Assembly (NCBI GenBank): GCA_002305685.1
Contig: DBQB01000045.1
Location: forward strand, 1 to 19,696
DNA: 19,696 nt
Direction of reading: 5' to 3'
From: Ruminococcaceae bacterium UBA1405
Lineage (GTDB): Bacteria; Bacillota; Clostridia; Oscillospirales; Ruminococcaceae
Position 1 is the stretch's first letter, and every line of letters starts with the position of its first letter. The notes beneath the pieces were generated by a model. It was not told where the DNA came from and ran no database searches. It saw only the letters and a program-made list of their open reading frames with translations. The translations under genes and the position numbers were made by a program. Positions 7,364 through 14,497 of the stretch are shown one piece after another.

Positions 7364-8290
7364 ATGGTAGTGTCAAGAGTTTTTCGCAGTGATGTGCCCA
7401 TGATCCACTTCCTGCTGGAGCATGGAGCTGATCCTAATTTGGCCCAGGAGCAACCCCTTTTGCTCACCTCCGTCCGCTGCTGCGGGCCGGAGGTAGTAGC
7501 CCTCTTTGCGGGACAAGCCACGCAACTCACCCCGAAGCAGAAACAGCGGGCCTTTCAGGAAGTGCGTTGGGGCAAGCGCCCGGAGAATATCCCCATGCTG
7601 GAGCAGGCCGGAATCACTGTGGACAAGTTCGGCGGTGAGGCGTTCCGGGCAGCGGTGTCCGACGGACAGGCCGAGCTTGCCAAACTGCTGCTGGAAAAAG
7701 GGGTGGACATCAATTACCACAAGCCGGACATGGTGTTCCCTTACGCCTCCACCCCCGTCACTGAGGCCGTCCGCTCCAACAATTTCCCCATGGTGCGCTG
7801 GCTGGTGGAACAGGGGGCGGACATCACCGTTGCCGACAAATACGGTGACCGTCCCTACAGTGTGGCAGTTCAGAACAAAAACCAGGAGATGGCCGACTAC
7901 CTGAAGGCCCTGGAACCGGAGGACTGGCACAACGAGCAGGAAAAGATTCGTCAGCTCATGCCCTACAAGCTGCCTGCCAAGCTGGTGGAATACTTGAAGA
8001 CCGGCCCCCTGTGGCTGGAGTTCCCGGAGCAAAAATGGGTGAAGTGGGCGGAACTCTACTCCTTCATGAATGTGCAGGAGATGACCTGGAAACGGAAGAA
8101 GCTGCTCTCCCTGATGGTGCAGATGGATAACTACAGCGACTACCTGCTGCTATGGAGCCCCAGGGACAAAAAGCTGTGGTATCTGGACATCGAGCATGAG
8201 CAGTTCCACCCTCTGGCCAAATGGGATGACTTTATTTCAGATCCCGGTCGGTATCTGAACGGGATGATCGAGGGCGAGTTTGAGAAATAA
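7364..8290 (+). CDS. Ankyrin-repeat protein with SUKH-like C terminus, probably 5'-truncated
   Basis: 308 residues from the ATG at 7364. The frame begins inside an ankyrin repeat: the second half of a repeat (MIHFLLEHGADPN) is present but the first helix with the TPL turn is missing. There is no ribosome binding site before the ATG, and an in-frame stop lies at 7331, so I infer loss of the 5' end. More ankyrin repeats follow (ELAKLLLEKGVDINY, MVRWLVEQGADITVADKYGD), to about residue 185. The C-terminal 110 residues (KLPAKLVEYLKTGP ... LLLWSPRDKKLWYLDIEHEQ ... WDDFI) resemble SMI1/KNR4 (SUKH) immunity domains, a tentative match. Ankyrin and SUKH proteins commonly act as immunity proteins to polymorphic toxins. 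It may be non-functional. It is followed 11 bases later by the next gene. Confidence 0.65.
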   Translation: MVVSRVFRSDVPMIHFLLEHGADPNLAQEQPLLLTSVRCCGPEVVALFAGQATQLTPKQKQRAFQEVRWGKRPENIPMLEQAGITVDKFGGEAFRAAVSDGQAELAKLLLEKGVDINYHKPDMVFPYASTPVTEAVRSNNFPMVRWLVEQGADITVADKYGDRPYSVAVQNKNQEMADYLKALEPEDWHNEQEKIRQLMPYKLPAKLVEYLKTGPLWLEFPEQKWVKWAELYSFMNVQEMTWKRKKLLSLMVQMDNYSDYLLLWSPRDKKLWYLDIEHEQFHPLAKWDDFISDPGRYLNGMIEGEFEK

Positions 8291-8301
8291 GGAGCAAGGC
8301 C

Positions 8302-8922
8302 ATGACATCGATAGACTTTCTGAACAAGGTACATAAAAGCCTGGATTCGCAGGAATATAACCTCTCTTTTTCTCCCGCCAAGTCCAAAAACTTCATGCTG
8401 TACTGCAACGGCAACTTTATCGGCGGCCTGTTCGATGAGAAACTGTGCTTCGTCTATACCGACAGTGTGAGCGAACTGCTGGGGCAGCCGGAACCTGTCT
8501 ACCGCGGCTACTCCAGCACTGCCCAGCACAGGATGCTGGTGATCCCGGAGGAGCACTGGGCGAAGGCGCTGAAACTGCTCTATGCTGAGAAATTTGACTG
8601 GAGCCGTTTGGTGTACGATATCACCTACACCAACATTGGCGCGGCTGTGGTGGAGGACTTCTACGACGAGAATGTAGTATTCCTGCGCTTCTGCTTTGAA
8701 AAGGAACTGCTGAAAAAGAACCCTCTGGACCGGCAGGGCCGTATCCTGCGGATGGTCTATCTCAACCAGGACCTGACAAAAGCGGGCAAATATCTGTTCC
8801 CCAGACTAATGCAAAAGTTCCTTGTTTTCACAGATCGTAAGGGGAAAACCAGTCTGGAAACCATGCTGAAACGGTGGTACACTGCACTGGAGAAGGAGTA
8901 CCGCTGCCAGACGGCGGGATAA
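8302..8922 (+). CDS. TfoX N-terminal-like domain fused to an unknown domain
   Basis: 206 residues; the ATG follows AAGGAG by about 7 bases. Residues about 23-95 (MLYCNGNFIGGLFDEKLCF, then LLGQPEPVYRGYSS, then MLVIPEEHW) look like the N-terminal domain of TfoX/Sxy-type proteins, which in the type cases relate to competence gene control, but this short domain is widespread without proven function. The C-terminal half (about 97-200) is unlike the TfoX C-terminal domain and I do not recognise it. Given its place in an immunity-gene array, a role as an immunity or anti-toxin protein is an inference from context only. It lacks a signal peptide and membrane segments, so it is probably cytoplasmic. 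Confidence 0.75.
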   Translation: MTSIDFLNKVHKSLDSQEYNLSFSPAKSKNFMLYCNGNFIGGLFDEKLCFVYTDSVSELLGQPEPVYRGYSSTAQHRMLVIPEEHWAKALKLLYAEKFDWSRLVYDITYTNIGAAVVEDFYDENVVFLRFCFEKELLKKNPLDRQGRILRMVYLNQDLTKAGKYLFPRLMQKFLVFTDRKGKTSLETMLKRWYTALEKEYRCQTAG

Positions 8923-8935
8923 GGAGGGCGACAAC

Positions 8936-9529
8936 ATGACAGAAGAAAACAGAATCTACATCACCCATCTCAAGGTCACGGATGTGCCGTGGCACAGGCT
9001 TACCACCGCCTATGGCCGGGGGACAGATTTTCCCGCTCACCTGACTGTGCTGGAGCAGATGTGTGATTTGGCGTCCGTCAAAGAGTCCCTCTACGAGCTC
9101 ACCACCAACATGGAGCACCAGGGTACCCTGTGGCACGCCACCCCCTTCGGCATGGTGTTCCTGAGCCGAATTCTGGAGAAGGCCCTCGCAGAGAGCGGGC
9201 AGAACCCCGTGGCCAATTTCCTGGCCGGGGAACTGCTGGACTTCTTTGCCTGCATCCTCCAGTGCTTCCACGATGGAGATGAGATGGAGCACGCCGATCC
9301 GCTGCCGTTGTTCTCTGATCTGCTGAAGGAAGAATACCTGTGGTCGGAGGAATACGACGAGGAAGAAGATGAGATGCGCTACGAGGAGGACGAGGTCTTC
9401 CCCGATGACTTGTTCTACAGCTTCTATTACTACTCCTGGCAGGCGGTGCTGGCCTACCGAGGGGGACTGGAGCGGGAAGTTTCCACGGAGTTTGGTCCCA
9501 AGATCGCGGCAGTTTTGGCTGAGCTGTAA
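8936..9529 (+). CDS. HEAT-repeat-like immunity-type protein
   Basis: 197 residues; the ATG follows AGGAGG (8922-8927), which overlaps the previous stop, by 8 bases. The N-terminal part matches a pattern I know from HEAT-like proteins found next to polymorphic toxins: W..L.TAYG....FPAHL (residues 19-36), then HQGTLWHATPFGMVFLSRIL (61-80). A very acidic stretch (about 135-162, EEYDEEEDEMRYEEDE) precedes the C-terminal helices. Acidic helical repeat proteins are typical of toxin-neutralising partners. There is no signal peptide. The family assignment is from memory, and the immunity role is inferred from neighbours. Confidence 0.75.
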   Translation: MTEENRIYITHLKVTDVPWHRLTTAYGRGTDFPAHLTVLEQMCDLASVKESLYELTTNMEHQGTLWHATPFGMVFLSRILEKALAESGQNPVANFLAGELLDFFACILQCFHDGDEMEHADPLPLFSDLLKEEYLWSEEYDEEEDEMRYEEDEVFPDDLFYSFYYYSWQAVLAYRGGLEREVSTEFGPKIAAVLAEL

Positions 9530-9543
9530 AGGAGGATACACCG

Positions 9544-10383
9544 ATGTTTGAAGAATTCTATGAGATGTACGAGCCCGAGGAGCAGGAAGTGGTTGCTCTG
9601 ATCAATCGCTGCATCGGGGGCGGATATAACTGGAAAGGCAACTTTTGGGAAATGACCGCCCTGACGCTGGGCATGGTGTTCGGTGACACCGGCAAGGTCA
9701 GCACCAAAGAGGAGCGGCTGGATTGGCCGGTCACCGACGAGGAGCGTAACAGCGAAAAGGGCTGGGGACGCTTTCAAAGCGAGCAGGTCTGCCGCCTGAA
9801 GATCCGCCGGATGAAGGAAGAATGGGCAAAAGATCTGGTGGCGCGGCCCTGGTGTATCTCCCAGGTGGTCAAGGCCCATGAGGATTGCCCGGAACTCGGG
9901 GCCGTTCTGGACGAGTACCACAAGCCGGTGGTGATCCAGGACCAGGTGCTGGGAGAACTGACACTGGACAAGGACTATGATGCCTTCGAGGGCGAGATCC
10001 AGTGGTGCGGAAAGGATGTGAGCCTTTCTCTGGAGGTGAGTGTTGAGAGCAAGCCCTCCTGGACCCGCGCACGCAGCGCCGCCAAGAAGCTGCTGGCCAA
10101 CTGTGAAACCTGGGACACGGCCATGCGGGAGCTTGCGGCCAAGAACCTGACCGGGCTGGCCAACAACTGGCTCTCTCAGGATGAAGAAAATCCCCGCAAT
10201 CCGGAAACAGACCCCATCACAGAGGAAGAACTGGCCCGGCGGATCAGCATGACGAGCCTGTCCGTCACCTCCGGCGGCAGCTTCACCGCCTGGTTTGACT
10301 GCGACGAGATGTTCACCGACCATGCGGTGACGATCTACGGTTCCTTGAAAAAGGGCGTCAAAGATGCCTGCATCGAGGGGTAA
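9544..10383 (+). CDS. DUF2262 domain protein
   Basis: 279 residues; the ATG at 9544 follows AAAGGAGG by about 7 bases. The C-terminal part, from about residue 130 (VLGELTLDKDYDAFEGEIQW) through SLEVSVESKPSW, NNWL and SFTAWFDCDEMFTDHAVTIYG to the end, fits DUF2262, a family often seen in immunity-gene arrays of Firmicutes. The first 125 residues are not recognised; they hold a helical, charged segment (KIRRMKEEWAKDLV) and could be a separate domain. It probably acts in the cytoplasm. The biochemical function of DUF2262 is not known to me. It sits 14 bases after the HEAT-like gene and 12 before the DUF2004 gene, so it is cotranscribed. Confidence 0.82.
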   Translation: MFEEFYEMYEPEEQEVVALINRCIGGGYNWKGNFWEMTALTLGMVFGDTGKVSTKEERLDWPVTDEERNSEKGWGRFQSEQVCRLKIRRMKEEWAKDLVARPWCISQVVKAHEDCPELGAVLDEYHKPVVIQDQVLGELTLDKDYDAFEGEIQWCGKDVSLSLEVSVESKPSWTRARSAAKKLLANCETWDTAMRELAAKNLTGLANNWLSQDEENPRNPETDPITEEELARRISMTSLSVTSGGSFTAWFDCDEMFTDHAVTIYGSLKKGVKDACIEG

Positions 10384-10395
10384 GGAGGCGCAGAG

Positions 10396-10899
10396 ATGAG
10401 ACTGAACTGTAAACGCATTGGTTTTACATATACGCCCGGCAAGGAAATTTTCACTTTTCCTGAGGACACGGGACTGCCCTTTCTCTTCGATGTAGAAGAA
10501 GAACTGACTGCTGATCCTGCTGCCATGGATGCGGTGGGAGAAATGCTGGATGAGGCAGAGAAATTGGCGGAAAAGGCCAAAGCTGCCATCAAAGCGGCGC
10601 TGGCGGACGAGGGCGACCCCTACCACGACGCTGTGACCTTTTTCATGCGGTTCCACCGGGACGATGTAGGCCCGGATATTGCGGCGGAACTTTTTCCGGC
10701 AACCGACCCATCCAAGCTGTCCTTTGCCGAGATGGTGGACTTTTTGCGACTCAAGCGGTTTGGAAGCCTGGTGGATAGCGAGATGAACCAGCAAGTTTTC
10801 ATTCTGGATCTGTCCTTCCATCCGGAGATTACCGACGAGCTGATGGTAATCTACTTTGATTTGAGCAAGGAGATTTTCTATATTACCCATGAGAGCTGA
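10396..10899 (+). CDS. DUF2004 domain protein
   Basis: 167 residues; the ATG follows TAAGGAGG (from 10381) by about 8 bases. The N-terminal half contains a predicted helix rich in A, E and K (EMLDEAEKLAEKAKAAIKAA, residues 49-68) that may be a coiled coil. The C-terminal segment (FILDLSFHPEITDELMVIYF ... ITHES) fits the end of DUF2004 proteins, a small family commonly located with SUKH, DUF2185 and similar immunity genes. The function is unknown; an immunity role is inferred from context. Confidence 0.8.
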   Translation: MRLNCKRIGFTYTPGKEIFTFPEDTGLPFLFDVEEELTADPAAMDAVGEMLDEAEKLAEKAKAAIKAALADEGDPYHDAVTFFMRFHRDDVGPDIAAELFPATDPSKLSFAEMVDFLRLKRFGSLVDSEMNQQVFILDLSFHPEITDELMVIYFDLSKEIFYITHES

Positions 10900-10934
10900 T
10901 CAACACAGACAGGCGCAAAGGAAGGAGCATTTAC

Positions 10935-11261
10935 ATGAAAGCATTTGACCCGGATTATAAGCTGTTGGACGAGATGTATCAGGATGATTACTATCCTGCC
11001 TTTCTGGTGGACAAGGTGAAGGACGAGCTCCGGAAGGTCATCGACCTGCTGGAGAGCGGCGAAACCGACACCGAAGTGGTGCAGGAGACAATGGACGAGG
11101 CGGTTTGTGGCATCAATGATCTCCAGGAGGAGTTTGACGAGAACGACAGCGAGATCGAAACGGTGGCACGGGAATGCATTGCGGCAAATGTGGCCTACAT
11201 TCTGGAGTGGTTTGGCATCCCCATTGACACCGAGGAGGCCATCCGGGAACGGGACTGGTGA
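10935..11261 (+). CDS. DUF5713 family protein
   Basis: 108 residues; the ATG at 10935 follows AAGGAAGGAG. The whole length matches my memory of DUF5713: DDYYPAFLVDKVKDELRK near the N terminus, INDLQEEFDENDSEIETVAR in the middle, and a C-terminal RDW. It is an acidic, all-helical, cytoplasmic protein. Its stop overlaps the GTG of the next gene by 4 bases (GTGA, 11258-11261), which implies translational coupling. The function is unproven; neighbours suggest immunity. Confidence 0.82.
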   Translation: MKAFDPDYKLLDEMYQDDYYPAFLVDKVKDELRKVIDLLESGETDTEVVQETMDEAVCGINDLQEEFDENDSEIETVARECIAANVAYILEWFGIPIDTEEAIRERDW

Positions 11262-11473
11262 ACCCCACGGCAGAAAAAGAACTGGTCGTTTGTGATGAGT
11301 GCGGCAGCCAGTTTTTCAAAGGTTCCTCACAGATGATGGGGCTGTGCCCGGAATGTGCCCATGTTCTCTATGGCTATCCAAATTGTCCCCATCATTTTCA
11401 AAATGGCCGGTGTGTGAACTGCTACTGGGACGGCTCAAAGAGCGAGTACGTCAGGCATTTAGAGAAAGATTGA
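11258..11473 (+). CDS. Small zinc-ribbon protein
   Basis: 71 residues starting at GTG 11258, which overlaps the DUF5713 stop as GTGA; no separate strong ribosome binding site is seen, so translation is probably coupled. Cys pairs at residues 12/15 (CDEC) and 30/33 (CPEC) form one zinc ribbon. A second cluster, Cys43, His45/His46, Cys52 and Cys55 (NCPHHFQNGRCVNCYWDGS), could hold another metal ion. The end WDGSKSEYVRHLEKD is charged. I know similar small proteins from immunity arrays but cannot give a family name. It could be an accessory subunit of its coupled neighbour. Confidence 0.72.
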   Translation: MNPTAEKELVVCDECGSQFFKGSSQMMGLCPECAHVLYGYPNCPHHFQNGRCVNCYWDGSKSEYVRHLEKD

Positions 11474-11496
11474 GTCAAAAAGGACTGGTGAAGACG

Positions 11497-11844
11497 ATGT
11501 CCATTGAAGAAATGTTTGGCGAACTGGATAAGATCGACATTCTGGCAGAAACCAAAACAGGGGAAGTGGTAATGGTTTTGGTTTGCAATGGCTTTATTGA
11601 CGGCTCCCCGGAAACGCAGAAGGCCCTGCTGGACAAGATGGAGGGCTATCTGAACCACACCCAGAGCGAGGAATTTCAAAAGGAATATGGGGGCTGGCCC
11701 GTGATTTTGCGTGTAACCCTTGGCCGGGAGCCGGATGAGCGCATCCTGGCCCTGCTCAGCAAGTGCCCTGCTTGGGCAGAGGACTACGGCGTAAAGCTGG
11801 AAATTGAAATTGGAGGAAAACAGGTTCGCATTGTAGAGAGCTGA
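11497..11844 (+). CDS. DUF6572-like protein
   Basis: 115 residues from ATG 11497. A GTG at 11488 in the same frame is an alternative; the nearest ribosome-binding-like sequence AAAGGA (about 11478-11483) lies a little far from the ATG and very close to the GTG, so the start is uncertain. The pattern D.IDILAETKTGEVVMVLV, then KALLDKMEGYLNH, then VILRVTLGREPDERILALL resembles DUF6572, an alpha/beta domain seen in immunity loci. It is separated from the zinc-ribbon gene by 23 bases and from the DUF4241 gene by 36. Confidence 0.7.
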   Translation: MSIEEMFGELDKIDILAETKTGEVVMVLVCNGFIDGSPETQKALLDKMEGYLNHTQSEEFQKEYGGWPVILRVTLGREPDERILALLSKCPAWAEDYGVKLEIEIGGKQVRIVES

Positions 11845-11880
11845 CCTATGTTAAAACCGAAACAACAGGAGGAAGCTATC

Positions 11881-12611
11881 ATGCCGACTGCCGAATGGCT
11901 GAACAAATACGAATCCATTAAGGACAAGCTGGTCTGCAAGACAGACCTGGATGCCTATTTTACAGAGAAAGTGATTGGGAATATGGGCGTGGATGTGCTG
12001 GACATCGGGGCCGTTCTCTTTCCTACCGGAACAATTTTCGCCTGCGATCCGCTGGTGGAGCTGGAGGATACACCGCCCTTTATACAGACAATCCCCACCG
12101 GGACTTATCCCGTAAAGATCTGTGTGGTGCCCAGTGAGAAATATGGTGACCGCTACGCCTGCGTCAAAGTGGAGGTCAGCCGGGAAAAGCCTGTCCGCTA
12201 TGAACTGGCCATGACCGGCAAAGAGGATCTGGACGAGGAACTGGATGAGGGTGATTATTTTGGTTTTGGAGTCGATACTGGTATGGGGTGTGTCGCGGAC
12301 ATCCAGACCCAGGCGGCCCTCAAGATATACTGGGCCAAGCGTCTGGAGAAAGATCCGGATATCGACTTTTACAACGATCTGTTCTGTGACTTGCTGGAGG
12401 AAAACGCCAAAGCCCACCCCAAATATCAAGGGAGCTATGGCGACTGGCTCAACTGAACAGTGCCGCACACGGACTGCAATCTGCCTATCTTTGCCTCCGG
12501 CTGGGGGACGGCTGCTATCCCGTCTACTTCGGCTATGACGCAAAGGGCGAAATCTGCGCCGTGTATGTGCGCTTCATCGACATTGAAGCCAGCTACCAGG
12601 AACAGGCGTAA
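11881..12611 (+). pseudogene. DUF4241 family immunity-type gene, broken by a stop and a frameshift
   Basis: The ATG at 11881 follows AGGAGG (11867-11872) by 8 bases; the upstream ATG at 11848 has no such site. The first 191 residues (DPLVELEDTPPFIQTIPTG, YGDRYACVKVEVSREKP, DYFGFGVDTGMGCVADIQTQ) fit DUF4241. A TGA at 12454-12456 stands where the family has tryptophan after GDWLN. Reading on in the same frame gives TVPHTDCNLPIFASGWG. Then a run of five G (12503-12507) has one base too few, and the family end (DGYYPVYFGYDAKGEI ... FIDIEASYQEQA) continues in another frame to TAA at 12609-12611. The two lesions fall in the last 55 codons. The truncated 191-residue product may still be made. The next gene has its own ribosome binding site and is intact. 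Confidence 0.85.
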
Positions 12612-12625
12612 GGAGGGAAACAGCG

Positions 12626-13585
12626 ATGGAATGGCCAAAACGGGCGCGGACAGCCGACTGGGAGGGCGGTGTCCTGACTTTAGACGGAGAAAAGAAATTT
12701 GAGATCCCGGAGCTGACCATGGAGCTCATGGAGCGGCTGGCCGGTTACACCCTGGTGGGTTTTCATGTGAAAGGCTACCCAGTGACCGATGAATTGCTTG
12801 CCCCTTTTGCCGAACACAAAAGCATGGCCAACTTCGGCGTGGAAGACGGCGCACTCACCGACACCTGCTTTCCCGTCTTTTCCGCTATGCCCAAGCTGCG
12901 CTATCTGCTGTTGGACGGCAACGCCGCCATCTACGGCAGCGGCCTGTCCGCGCTGAAAAGCTGCAAGCTGGACCTTCTCACCCTCAATCGCACCGGGCTG
13001 GATGATGCCGGTCTGCTCCAGGCAGCCTCCATCCCCAAGCTCTCCCACATCCAGATCGACCATACCGCCGTTACCTATGAGGGCCTGCTGGCCATCGCCG
13101 GCAACAACTACATCAAGCCGGTGGCCCATGTGCAATTCACCAAGGAGCAGATGGAACACTTCTCCCAGCTCCAGCGGGAAAAGGCCAAAAAGCCTGTCCA
13201 GCTGGACGAACAGGCTGCTGAGGAATGCCGCAGGGTCTTGTCCGCCTTCTTTGCCGAGATGACAGGATGGGAGCAGTATATGGCGCAGGTTGGGTTTGAA
13301 GATGCCGAGGCTGTACCCCGCCTGTTGGCAATCTGGGAGAAGTATGTGAGCGAAAAGCCCCGTCCGGGCTACCGGCCCCTGGGTCTCTCTTACAGTGCCC
13401 AGGGCACCTACAAAGGGGAGCAGTTCCTGGATGCGGAGCAGATCACCCGAAACAAGCTCTACATCTACACCAGAGAGAAAAACACCGGCTTTGACCGCCG
13501 CTTTCTTATGAAGCGTGTGGGCAAGGGCTGGATGATCGATGCGGTGCAGGAGCGGCTTGACGGCTGGCAGCGAACAGGACTATAA
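12626..13585 (+). CDS. Leucine-rich-repeat plus NTF2-like immunity-type protein
   Basis: 319 residues; the ATG follows AGGAGG (12611-12616) by 9 bases. Residues about 25-165 have leucine-rich-repeat character (LRYLLLDGNAAIYGSGLSAL, KLDLLTLNRTGLDDAGLLQA, KLSHIQIDHTAVTYEGLLAI), with steps of about 23-25 residues. A charged linker (170-195) leads to an NTF2-fold-like domain (about 198-319): helices with GWEQYMAQVGF, then the strands LGLSYSAQGTYKGEQFLDAE, NKLYIYTRE, RRFLMKRVGKGWMIDAVQE. This LRR plus NTF2 build is familiar from immunity proteins of Firmicutes. There is no signal peptide, so it is likely cytoplasmic. Its toxin partner cannot be told from sequence. Confidence 0.78.
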   Translation: MEWPKRARTADWEGGVLTLDGEKKFEIPELTMELMERLAGYTLVGFHVKGYPVTDELLAPFAEHKSMANFGVEDGALTDTCFPVFSAMPKLRYLLLDGNAAIYGSGLSALKSCKLDLLTLNRTGLDDAGLLQAASIPKLSHIQIDHTAVTYEGLLAIAGNNYIKPVAHVQFTKEQMEHFSQLQREKAKKPVQLDEQAAEECRRVLSAFFAEMTGWEQYMAQVGFEDAEAVPRLLAIWEKYVSEKPRPGYRPLGLSYSAQGTYKGEQFLDAEQITRNKLYIYTREKNTGFDRRFLMKRVGKGWMIDAVQERLDGWQRTGL

Positions 13586-13600
13586 AGGAGGCATAATTGG

Positions 13601-14170
13601 ATGATCTATAAGTTTTCGGAAGTATTAAACGATCTTGTCGATTATTTTCTCCTTGGTGATATTTTGTTGCTGGAGGACTGGAAGCAGGTAAATAATCTTT
13701 CAGATGATTTGGCGACGGAGTTTACCACAAACGAAAGCGGCGACAGGGTGTTTGCCGAAGGAATTGTAATCCCAATGACCGGTATTGAAAACTATCCCTA
13801 TACCATATTGTTCAATCTCTCTGGTGATAGACCAGAGCTGTACAAAGAAAAGAATCGATTGCAGTTTAGAAAAAGTGGTTATTCCCTCAAAGTAGATCAT
13901 AATACGCTGATGCTTTTTACATGGCCGATATTGAAACAGTTTACGCCTGAAAAGGTGAACGATCTGATTTCTTATTATAAAGTGCATAAGAAACCAATGA
14001 TTGAGCTTGCAAATGGCTGGTATCAAATCGAAATTTTGGGTGGAGAAACCTTGCAGGATGGGGACTATGAACCTACATTTGAATTTGTGATCCAGCCCAC
14101 AGCTGCTGAAGAAAGAATCATAAACGCAGAAATGAACGAGAGCTTTAAAATTCTAAGTTCTGTATACTAA
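13601..14170 (+). CDS. AT-rich gene of unknown family in the immunity array
   Basis: 189 residues; the ATG follows AAGGAGG (13585-13591) by 9 bases. The protein is probably alpha/beta with no signal peptide or membrane helix. Notable segments are IVIPMTGIENYPYTILFNLS, LQFRKSGYSLKVDHNTLMLF, NGWYQIEILGGETLQDGDYE and FEFVIQPTAAEERI. I cannot name the family; a DUF6386-like relation is a guess. Codons are clearly richer in A and T than in all flanking island genes (AAA, GAA, ATT, TTT preferred), which suggests a different source. It keeps the same spacing and strand as its neighbours and ends the first part of the array, before a gap with a coding remnant. Confidence 0.75.
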   Translation: MIYKFSEVLNDLVDYFLLGDILLLEDWKQVNNLSDDLATEFTTNESGDRVFAEGIVIPMTGIENYPYTILFNLSGDRPELYKEKNRLQFRKSGYSLKVDHNTLMLFTWPILKQFTPEKVNDLISYYKVHKKPMIELANGWYQIEILGGETLQDGDYEPTFEFVIQPTAAEERIINAEMNESFKILSSVY

Positions 14171-14174
14171 GTGA

Positions 14175-14393
14175 GATCTCTGTAAAATTCCAACGCCTGC
14201 AGCAGATTTAGATTTTGTTGCTGCAAAAACGTCTCCGGCCATGGTTTTCTTTGTGGCCGGACAGGACGGAGCTGTTTCTGTCATCGGTGTCCTGATCCTC
14301 TATGACGGCTTCTCCCCTGACTCCCCGGAAGATATCCAGCAGCTTTCGGAAGACTTTGGGACCAAGGTCTGCGAAATCACCATTTCCATCTAA
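14175..14393 (+). pseudogene. Probable 3' remnant of an unknown coding sequence
   Basis: The 327-base gap between genes contains an open frame from 14175 to TAA 14391-14393. From the ATG at 14241 it reads MVFFVAGQDGAVSVIGVLIL, then YDGFSPDSPEDIQQLSEDFG, then TKVCEITISI. The GC-rich codon choice matches the island genes, but the ATG has no ribosome binding site and an in-frame TGA lies at 14172, so I take it as the tail of a lost gene. A 7-base inverted repeat (TGCAGCA 14198, TGCTGCA 14219) lies in its first part. After it, 14394-14497 is AT-rich with a TATGAT (14433-14438) that could be a -10 box, without a convincing -35. The open minus-strand frame over it looks like a shadow. Confidence 0.45.
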
Positions 14394-14497
14394 AAACACG
14401 TTGTAGAGATCCTTATTGGACTTCAAATTTGTTATGATGAATTCAGAAGAAGAACGGAAACGGTTTGTATCACTGCAAGAAAAGTGAGGAAAACGTC

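Noticed and set aside
7373..8032. Long minus-strand open frame opposite the ankyrin gene
   Set aside because: It is a shadow of a GC-rich gene with no start signal and no recognisable product; the same holds for the other long minus-strand frames, such as 9454-10890 and 18874-19695.
12454..12456. TGA read as tryptophan or selenocysteine
   Set aside because: Other genes here end normally with TGA, the gene also has a frameshift 50 bases on, and no selenocysteine element is seen.
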